Origin: Pseudomonadota bacterium
GTDB lineage: Bacteria > Desulfobacterota > Desulfobulbia > Desulfobulbales > Desulfocapsaceae
Direction: 5' to 3'
Length of the DNA: 64,000 nt
NCBI GenBank assembly: GCA_018817385.1
Contig: JAHIUA010000005.1
Coordinates: 124,001-188,000 of the forward strand
Below the pieces are notes generated by a model. That model ran no database searches and had not been told where the DNA came from. It was given only the letters and a program-made list of their open reading frames with translations. Below are positions 58,424-64,000 of this stretch, piece after piece. The position numbers were made by a program, and so were the translations under genes. Position 1 is the stretch's first letter; every line of letters starts with the position of its first letter.

Positions 58424-58484
58424 ATCATTTGTCCTTTAGGATTGGGCAGAATGGTTGAGGTTATTTCTCTGTTGAATAGGTTCT

Positions 58485-58648
58485 AGGAGCCTGTCGGACT
58501 TAGACATAAATCTGCTGAAAATTTGACAAATCGGCCCATATTTCCATGGCTTTTCGTTAAATAGGCCTGCTATTCGCCTCAAATCCATGAAAATCTGGTC
58601 TCGATTTCTCTAATTTTCGCTACGATTCTCTAAATCCGACAGACTCCT
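58485..58648 (-). repeat. MITE-like inverted-repeat element, copy 2 (164 bp)
   Basis: Terminal inverted repeats AGGAGCCTGTCGGACTTAGA and TCTAAATCCGACAGACTCCT (20 bp, 18 paired exactly). TA borders both ends, possibly a 2-bp target duplication. No ORF. Its reverse complement matches 13885-14048 along the full 164 bp. It sits between a membrane-protein gene and the ilvN remnant. Confidence 0.88.
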
Positions 58649-58675
58649 ATCTAGACTCGACATTTTACTATGTTA

Positions 58676-59123
58676 TCAAGGTGAAGATAGTATTCCAAGA
58701 CATATTGAGAGGAGTCGGGATGTTACTCTGAGAACGGTTTGCAAAAAGTTCCCTGGAAACAAACTCCTGGACCTCATCAGGGCTACCATCGAAAGCCTCT
58801 GGATCACCTTGAAAGAGTCTTCCAGTCGTATAAAGATTTCATGTCCAGCATCATGATACCCTATGGTGTGAACCTCTTCCAATTTTTGTAGTTGTTTCAC
58901 AATTTGTTCCAGTTGGCCATCACTCTTGACCCATATCCATATCTTGCTCGTCTCTCCATCAGCAACAGGCATACATAGACAAAATTCCATCCATATTGTA
59001 CACCCGGCGTGAAAAAAGACCGCATATATGTGACATCACTCTGGGGTGATTGTTGACCGTTAACTCCAAGACCGTTTCTTGAATCCTCTGGAATATGCAT
59101 TCTTGTTTGAAATATACAATCAA
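58676..59123 (-). pseudogene. Frameshifted ilvN-like (acetolactate synthase small subunit) remnant
   Basis: Reading the minus strand from about 59123 gives [20 protein letters not shown] then [10 protein letters not shown], the ACT-domain start of IlvN. Near 58972-58984 the frame shifts by one base and resumes as [34 protein letters not shown] and HDAGHEIFIRLEDSF. Homology ends about 58805; the reading runs on to a stop at 58676. No ATG start or Shine-Dalgarno is visible upstream and no ilvB is adjacent. So both a start defect and a single frameshift: a decayed gene unless programmed frameshifting occurs. Confidence 0.8.
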
Positions 59124-59586
59124 TAAAGAAGTGACAGGTGAATAGAGGCTCTTTTAGGATAAAAGATGTATTCTCTTGATTGTCCTATTGGGAAGCAACG
59201 TTTTTAGAAGTAAACACTGTCCACCTGCCAACCTCCCTCCTTCCATTCCCGGGAGTGGTTTTGGAACAAGCAGCCTGGATGATGCTGAAGATCCTAAGCT
59301 TTTATCAGCTTGTCCGTCTCAAGCGAGGCATCGAAAAAAATTGATCACAGAGGTCGGATTTTTATTTCGCGAAATAACTTTTGAGGGCAGGGAAGAGGTT
59401 GGGGGAAGAAATCATTCATGGCAGAAACTGTCGATTGCTCCCCCAAAAGCACCCGTTTATTAGATGTCGCTTGGCGGACCTATTTTCTCTACCTTTATTG
59501 AAATCAAAAAATGTGGTATAGAAGAGATTCGTTGTTCGTTTGCAGCTGTAAAAAGCTGGCAGAAAATTGATACTCTTTTTGATTAA
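59124..59586. other. 463-bp gene-free stretch
   Basis: Leader region of the sigma-54 activator. Contains a weak match (GCGAGGCATCG-AAAAAAATTG, near 59326) to the CAAAATCGAGG repeat seen elsewhere. No convincing gene or RNA. Confidence 0.4.
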
Positions 59587-60975
59587 ATGGCAAAGAAAGA
59601 TAAGATCACCGTAAATGCCACAGAAACTATCCTGGAAAGTATTTCCGATGGTGTATTCACTGTGAATCATAAGTGGCTCATTACTTCCTTCAATCGGGCG
59701 GCAGAAGAAATAACCGGTATCCCGAGAGAAGAGGCCATCGGCAGGTATTGCTGGGAGGTTTTTCGTTCTAACATGTGTGAAGGAGATTGCGCATTAAAAA
59801 GGACGATGAAAGTTGGTAAGTCCTTCGTCAGTACCTCGACCTATATTATTAACAGCGATAAGCAGCGAATCCCTATTGCTGTCTCGACCTCTCTTTTGAA
59901 AAATGAAGCAGGAGAAATCCTTGGAGGTGTCGAAACCTTCCGTGACAATTCCGTTGTCGAGGAATTGCGCCGTGAGCTCAGCGCCGGTTTTCATCAGGGG
60001 GATATGGTCAGTCGCAGCAAAACGATGCAGAAAATTTTTGCCATCCTGCCGCAGATTGCAGAGAGCGACAGTACTGTTCTTATAGAAGGAGAGACCGGAA
60101 CAGGGAAGGAAATTTTAGCAAGGGCCATCCATGGGCTATCATTGAGAAAGAAATCATCTTTTATTGCCCTTAACTGTGGAGCTCTTCCCGATACCCTCCT
60201 GGAATCCGAGTTGTTCGGATACAAAGCCGGTGCTTTTACCAATGCCACAGCAGATAAACCCGGATACTTCAGTGCCGCCTCTGGGGGCACTATTCTTTTT
60301 GATGAGCTGGGAGAAACCAGTCCGGCATTTCAGGTAAAGCTGCTTCGTGTTCTTGAGGAAAAGGAATATCAGCCTCTGGGCAGTGTGGAAAAACAAAAAG
60401 CAGATGTTCGGATTATAGCTGCCACCAACAGGGATTTATCTCAATTGGTAGAGGAGGGTGGCTTTCGCCGGGATCTCTTTTACCGTATCAACATTGTCAG
60501 GGTGCAGTTGCCTGCCCTTCGGGACCGGAAAGAAGATATTCCCTTACTCATTGAGCGGTTCATTGCCAAAATGAATCGAGTTCGTGGTAAAGTTGTGACT
60601 GGTATCAATGATCAGGCGCTTGAACTGCTCATGCAGCACGATTACCCTGGGAACATAAGAGAACTGGAAAATATTATTGAGCATGCATTTGTTCTCTGTT
60701 CGCAGGGACAGATTGCTGTTCAACATCTCCCCGTTCATCTGGAACTTCGACCGAATTCTGTAAAAAAAGAGTACTGTTCCATCCAATCTGCCCTTGAATC
60801 CACCGAGGCAAAAATTATTTTCAGTGCCCTGGAGCGCAATGGCTTCAACCGACTCGCTGCTGCAAAAGAACTCGGTATACACAAGAGCACCCTCTTTCGA
60901 AAAATCAAAAAATTCTCCATTCATCTGCCTGAAGTTGATGGCCGCTCCACCTTGTTTCAACAGGATACAGAGTAG
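59587..60975 (+). CDS. PAS-AAA+ sigma-54-dependent activator (GAFTNA variant)
   Basis: 462 residues. PAS domain about 10-125 with a Cys pair (NMCEGDCALKR) that could hold a redox or metal sensor; AAA+ domain about 142-380 with Walker A GETGTGKE, Walker B GGTILFDELGE and arginine fingers (GFRRDLFYRINIV); C-terminal Fis-type HTH (NRLAAAKELGIHKSTLFRKI). The sigma-54 contact loop reads GAFTNA (215-220) instead of GAFTGA. No receiver domain, so it senses directly. It lies immediately upstream of a sigma-54 promoter that drives the next operon, so it is the probable activator. Confidence 0.93.
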   Translation: MAKKDKITVNATETILESISDGVFTVNHKWLITSFNRAAEEITGIPREEAIGRYCWEVFRSNMCEGDCALKRTMKVGKSFVSTSTYIINSDKQRIPIAVSTSLLKNEAGEILGGVETFRDNSVVEELRRELSAGFHQGDMVSRSKTMQKIFAILPQIAESDSTVLIEGETGTGKEILARAIHGLSLRKKSSFIALNCGALPDTLLESELFGYKAGAFTNATADKPGYFSAASGGTILFDELGETSPAFQVKLLRVLEEKEYQPLGSVEKQKADVRIIAATNRDLSQLVEEGGFRRDLFYRINIVRVQLPALRDRKEDIPLLIERFIAKMNRVRGKVVTGINDQALELLMQHDYPGNIRELENIIEHAFVLCSQGQIAVQHLPVHLELRPNSVKKEYCSIQSALESTEAKIIFSALERNGFNRLAAAKELGIHKSTLFRKIKKFSIHLPEVDGRSTLFQQDTE

Positions 60976-60979
60976 CTTT

Positions 60980-60997
60980 TGTGCGACCCTGTGCGAC
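60980..60997 (+). promoter_or_regulatory. Tandem direct repeat, possible activator-binding site
   Basis: TGTGCGAC at 60980-60987 and again at 60990-60997, 10 bp apart, hence on the same helix face. It lies 120-137 bp upstream of the sigma-54 promoter, a typical place for enhancer sites of NtrC-family activators. Two copies only, so provisional. Confidence 0.4.
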
Positions 60998-61116
60998 TGT
61001 ATAGCGTTGCTGGTCTGCTACTCCATGCGTATTTCTGATTCCTCCTCTTCTCTGTCCTTTTTTCCAACATATTGAATTTGTGTCGTAAATAGTAATTGGC
61101 TTTTGTGTTCTGATTG

Positions 61117-61132
61117 TGGCATGTCAGTTGCA
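61117..61132 (+). promoter_or_regulatory. Sigma-54 (-24/-12) promoter
   Basis: TGGCATGTCAGTTGCA, against consensus TGGCAYG-N4-TTGCA: essentially perfect, with invariant GG and GC at the right spacing. Transcription would start near 61144, giving a short leader to ATG 61165 and arguing against ATG 61144 as start. Confidence 0.85.
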
Positions 61133-61164
61133 AAGTTGTAGTTATGGAAGAAAAAGGCTCAGCA

Positions 61165-61674
61165 ATGAAAGTTGCGGTTACTGTGTGGGAAGATCGGGTG
61201 TCTCCTGTATTTGATTCTGCCAGGAATTTGTTGATTGCAGAGATTGAAAATGCACGGATTATTGATACCAGTTACCAACAGTTTAATCCGGAGATGGTCT
61301 CGCAGCTTGCCAGCATGTTGAGAACAGAGGGAGTGGATGTGATTATTTGTGGAGCGATATCAGAGGGTCCTGCAACGTTACTCGAGGCTGCAGGGTTTGA
61401 TTTGATCTCATTTATTGCTGGAGATGTAGATAAAGTTTTTAAAAATTTCATCCAGGAAGATCCTGTTTGGACGGAATTGATAATGCCTGGATGCAGGCGA
61501 AATATCTGTTGTCGAGGAAGAATTCGTGAAAGGCTTGCGATGAAAAGTATCGTTAGAGAAGAAAGAGCTATTGAGGGTTGTGAACTGAAAATGTCTGGTC
61601 GAATTGATAGCTGCTGTGGAGATAAATCCAATGATCATAGAGATATAAAGTCAAGGGGGCGGTTTGGAAGGTAA
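61165..61674 (+). CDS. NifX/NifB-type Fe-Mo cofactor-associated domain protein
   Basis: 169 residues from ATG 61165; an earlier in-frame ATG at 61144 coincides with the predicted transcript start. Dinitrogenase iron-molybdenum cofactor domain about 1-105 (MKVAVTVWEDRVSPVFDSAR, GVDVIICGAISEGPATLL). C-terminal tail Cys-rich (GCRRNICCRGR, DSCCGDK), possibly an extra cluster or metal site. First gene of a sigma-54 operon. Such proteins bind Fe-S/FeMo-type clusters; without nif genes nearby the role is probably general metal-cluster handling. Confidence 0.82.
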   Translation: MKVAVTVWEDRVSPVFDSARNLLIAEIENARIIDTSYQQFNPEMVSQLASMLRTEGVDVIICGAISEGPATLLEAAGFDLISFIAGDVDKVFKNFIQEDPVWTELIMPGCRRNICCRGRIRERLAMKSIVREERAIEGCELKMSGRIDSCCGDKSNDHRDIKSRGRFGR

Positions 61675-61720
61675 CAGATTGAACCGCCATGTTAACTAAA
61701 TGAATCCGGAGGATATTTAC

Positions 61721-61942
61721 ATGCCAGGATTAAATCAAACAGGACCGTTGGGACAAGGGCCTTTAACCGGAGGCCAGCAAGGAAGATGTGCGCAACCAAA
61801 TGAACCTATGGCCAAAAATGAAAACGGAACATTGCAACAGCCGGCAGGTGGAACCAGAGGTGGAGGAGGCTGTCGTCGTCGTGGTGGTTCGGGCAGAGGG
61901 GTCGGTCAGGGCGCTGGGATGGGTAGGAGAACGACCCGTTAA
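61721..61942 (+). CDS. DUF5320-type Gly/Arg-rich small protein
   Basis: 73 residues, ATG 61721 with GGAGG upstream. Begins MPGLNQTGPLGQGPLTGGQQ, the recognisable DUF5320 start, then a Gln/Asn stretch and a Gly-Arg-rich tail (GRGVGQGAGMGRRTTR). Such proteins commonly accompany NifX-like and MinD-like ATPase genes in anaerobes. Function unknown. Confidence 0.75.
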   Translation: MPGLNQTGPLGQGPLTGGQQGRCAQPNEPMAKNENGTLQQPAGGTRGGGGCRRRGGSGRGVGQGAGMGRRTTR

Positions 61943-61989
61943 ATGAATTTGTGCTGTGAACCCTTTTGGTATGCAGCCATAAAAGAAAA

Positions 61990-62029
61990 AAAAGATCCAG
62001 CTGTCACGGAAGAGACGGCCGGATCTTTT
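61990..62029 (+). promoter_or_regulatory. Intercistronic hairpin
   Basis: AAAAGATCC pairs perfectly with GGATCTTTT across a 22-nt interior that itself can pair partly. No long T-run downstream, so attenuation or mRNA processing rather than strong termination is likely between DUF5320 and the next gene. Confidence 0.5.
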
Positions 62030-62040
62030 GTGGAGAAAGG

Positions 62041-62445
62041 ATGTTGACCATACTGCTGGTATATAAAAAAGTTTTGTTATTTGAATTGCTTAAAGACCAT
62101 TTTGCCAAGTCTGGAATTGTAAATGTATTGGAAGCAGAAACGGTAGATGAGGCCCTGAAAATTGCAGGAGAGATATCCCTTGATTTGATCATTGCGGCTG
62201 AGCAGCTGGATGTCATGAGTGGCCTTGAGTTTGTCAATATTCTTGTAACGTCTAATCCTCTCATTAATACAGCTCTGGTGAGTAGTCTGTCACCGAAAGA
62301 TTTTCATGAGGCGACTGAAGGGCTTGGTGTCCTGATGCAGCTCCCATTGGAGCCCCGGAAAACAGATGCTGAAGAGCTGCTGCAGAAGTTGGCAAAACTA
62401 GCAAATCTGATGGCTTTTTCCACAGGTAATGAGGTGACTGCATGA
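62041..62445 (+). CDS. Receiver-like domain protein lacking phospho-acceptor Asp
   Basis: 134 residues from ATG 62041 with GGAGAAAGG immediately upstream. CheY-like pattern (ILLVYKK, then SLDLIIAAEQLDVMSGLEFV) but the acceptor Asp position reads Ala53 and the N-terminal acidic pair reads YKK, so phosphorylation is unlikely. A pseudo-receiver acting by binding. Overlaps the next gene by 4 bp (ATGA), so tightly coupled to the MinD-type ATPases. Confidence 0.75.
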   Translation: MLTILLVYKKVLLFELLKDHFAKSGIVNVLEAETVDEALKIAGEISLDLIIAAEQLDVMSGLEFVNILVTSNPLINTALVSSLSPKDFHEATEGLGVLMQLPLEPRKTDAEELLQKLAKLANLMAFSTGNEVTA

Positions 62446-63296
62446 TTATCAGTGTTGCCAGCGGTAAAGGAGGGACCGGAAAAACCACGGTTTCTACGAA
62501 TATGGCTTTGGCACTTGGCGAGAAGCTTACTTTCCTTGACTGCGATGTTGAAGAGCCCAATGGTCATTTATTTCTCAAACCCAAAATAGAACAAGTAGAG
62601 CGGGTAAGCATAGCTGTTCCATTAGTCGACGAGGCAAAGTGTACTTTTTGTAAAAAATGTTCAGATATTTGCCGTTTTAACGCCATTGTTGTGGTTGGTT
62701 CCAGCGTTCTCGTATTCAAGGACCTGTGTCACAGTTGCGGCGGCTGCATGGTTGTCTGTCCAGAGAATGCGATAAGTGAAACGGGTAGGGAACTGGGGAC
62801 GATTGAGTACGGTCATCGGGATGCCATCCGTTTTGTTCAAGGGCGGCTCCGTATTGGTGAGGCAATGTCACCGCCTATGATTAAAAAAGTTCGCGAAGCT
62901 ACCATTCCGGGTGAACTCACAATTATTGATGCACCTCCAGGGACATCATGTCCGGTGATTGCAGCTATGAAGGGCACAGATTTTGTTCTCATGGTCACAG
63001 AACCCACGCCTTTTGGTCTTCATGACTTAAAGCTTGCCGTGGAAGCGGTCAAATTACTTGGTATTCCTGCAGGGCTCGTGATCAACCGTTGCGATATCGG
63101 TGATCGTAAGGTGTACGAGTACGCTGAAAAGCAGAATATTCCAATATTGCTAGAGATCCCGTTTGATAGGAAAATGGCTGAAGCATACTCCTGGGGTCAG
63201 TGCATAGTTGAAGTAATGCCGGAATGGAAAGATAAATTTAAAGGAATATATAGGGATATCGAACTACATCTCGAAGGGTTAAAGGAAACAGTCTAA
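62442..63296 (+). CDS. MinD/Mrp-type P-loop ATPase with inserted ferredoxin domain (1)
   Basis: 284 residues. Deviant Walker A GKGGTGKTT at the N-terminus, a ferredoxin insert about 65-110 with two 4Fe-4S motifs (CTFCKKCSDICR, CHSCGGCMVVCP), then DAPPGTSCPV and VTEPTPFGLHD. Membership is the NubA/Nbp35-like group common beside NifX-like proteins in anaerobes. Probably carries or delivers Fe-S clusters, cytoplasmic. Ends one base into the next gene (TAATG). Confidence 0.88.
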   Translation: MIISVASGKGGTGKTTVSTNMALALGEKLTFLDCDVEEPNGHLFLKPKIEQVERVSIAVPLVDEAKCTFCKKCSDICRFNAIVVVGSSVLVFKDLCHSCGGCMVVCPENAISETGRELGTIEYGHRDAIRFVQGRLRIGEAMSPPMIKKVREATIPGELTIIDAPPGTSCPVIAAMKGTDFVLMVTEPTPFGLHDLKLAVEAVKLLGIPAGLVINRCDIGDRKVYEYAEKQNIPILLEIPFDRKMAEAYSWGQCIVEVMPEWKDKFKGIYRDIELHLEGLKETV

Positions 63297-64000
63297 TGCG
63301 AGAATTGGTAATTGTCAGTGGTAAGGGGGGGACGGGAAAGACAAGCCTGACTGCAGCGTTTAGTTCATTGGCCGAGAATAATGTGCTCTGCGATGCCGAT
63401 GTGGACGCTGCCGACCTTCATTTACTTATGCAACCGGACATTAAACAGCGCAGTGAGTTCATGGGCGGCAGTATTGCCGAAATAGTCGCGGATGCCTGCA
63501 TCCAATGCGGTGTCTGTAGAGATTTGTGCAGATTTGATGCCATTGATGAAATGTTTGTTGTTGATGGTATAGCATGTGAAGGGTGTGGCGTTTGTGTGGA
63601 TATGTGCCCGGGAAAAGCCATCATGTTCCCTGTCCAAAAATGCGGTGAGTGGTTTATTTCCGATACCCGTTTCGGGCCTATGGTCCATGCCAGATTAGGA
63701 ATAGCCGAAGAAAACTCCGGAAAACTGGTCAGTCTTATTCGTAAAGAGGTACGTAAGCTGGCAGAGGAAAAGGGATTCGATCTGATTCTTACCGACGGTC
63801 CCCCTGGGATAGGCTGTCCGGTTATTGCTTCAATCAGTGGTGCAACTGCACTGGCTATCGTTGTCGAACCTACTGTGTCAGGACTCCATGACATGGTTCG
63901 GGTTGCAGACCTTGCCAGGTATTTTAGAATTCCTGGAATGATCATTGTCAACAAGTATGACCTGAATATTGAAATGACAAGATCCATCGAGCAGAAGGCA
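63296..64000 (+). CDS. MinD/Mrp-type P-loop ATPase with ferredoxin domain (2), 3' end outside window
   Basis: Open at the right edge, 235 residues visible, start overlapping the previous stop. Same plan: Walker A GKGGTGKTS, ferredoxin insert with CIQCGVCRDLCR and CEGCGVCVDMCP, then DGPPGIGCPV and VEPTVSGLHD. It is not identical to its neighbour, so the pair probably works as a heterodimer, as is common in these operons. Confidence 0.88.
   Translation, partial: MRELVIVSGKGGTGKTSLTAAFSSLAENNVLCDADVDAADLHLLMQPDIKQRSEFMGGSIAEIVADACIQCGVCRDLCRFDAIDEMFVVDGIACEGCGVCVDMCPGKAIMFPVQKCGEWFISDTRFGPMVHARLGIAEENSGKLVSLIRKEVRKLAEEKGFDLILTDGPPGIGCPVIASISGATALAIVVEPTVSGLHDMVRVADLARYFRIPGMIIVNKYDLNIEMTRSIEQKA

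Noticed and set aside
61144-61164. ATG 61144 as start of the NifX-like gene
   Set aside because: It coincides with the predicted sigma-54 transcript start, leaving no room for a ribosome site.

Overview
The window looks like chromosome of an anaerobic, sulfur-metabolising Desulfobacterota bacterium, most likely a Desulfobulbales relative. The evidence is an HdrA-type flavoprotein followed by an MvhD/FlpD protein, a c-type multihaem protein, an Mn-dependent pyrophosphatase, MinD-type ATPases carrying ferredoxin domains, and selenocysteine use. This is inferred from gene content only; no rRNA or tRNA gene is visible. I see no prophage, complete insertion sequence or CRISPR array. Most genes are housekeeping, but several features stand out.

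Layout. 1-2430: end of an hdrA-type gene and an mvhD-type gene whose in-frame TGA at 1969 is read as selenocysteine. 2823-9400: one very large secreted NHL/RHS (YD-repeat) protein on the minus strand, behind a cyclic-di-GMP-I (GEMM) riboswitch and its terminator. 9.8-14.8 kb: an EF-hand-like protein, a zinc-ribbon protein, an NfeD/slipin pair and Hsp20. 14.8-28.7 kb: acyl-CoA ligase, Glu/Leu dehydrogenase, Lon-like protease, lytic transglycosylase, M18 peptidase, a SprA-like protein, a TerB-like protein, an AIM24 protein and pyrophosphatase. 29.1-32.1 kb: rarA, overlapped by a tetrahaem metallophosphatase-like gene with a second in-frame TGA (30572) that fits selenocysteine. 32.4-41.3 kb: receiver-GAF-adenylate cyclase, S4 protein, aldehyde dehydrogenase, lipoprotein, Sel1 protein, a HEAT/cNMP-binding/PilZ protein and a dihydrouridine synthase. 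41.7-54.9 kb: murJ, EF-G-like, mogA, purM, TPR-methyltransferase, mgtE, a DegS-like protease, a CNNM-type protein and pepA. 55-58.4 kb: class III fructose bisphosphatase followed by a GlpX-like protein lacking key active-site residues. 58.4-59.1 kb: a 164-bp inverted-repeat element and a frameshifted ilvN remnant. 59.6-64 kb: a sigma-54 activator, a near-consensus sigma-54 promoter, then a NifX-like / DUF5320 / pseudo-receiver / double MinD-ferredoxin operon running off the window.

Connections. Second-messenger signalling recurs: c-di-GMP (riboswitch, PilZ domain) and cAMP (cyclase, cNMP-binding domain). Two selenoproteins in 64 kb imply a working Sec machinery elsewhere. A 164-bp MITE-like element occurs twice at full length in opposite orientations, plus one short derivative, and a second degenerate repeat lies downstream of three genes.
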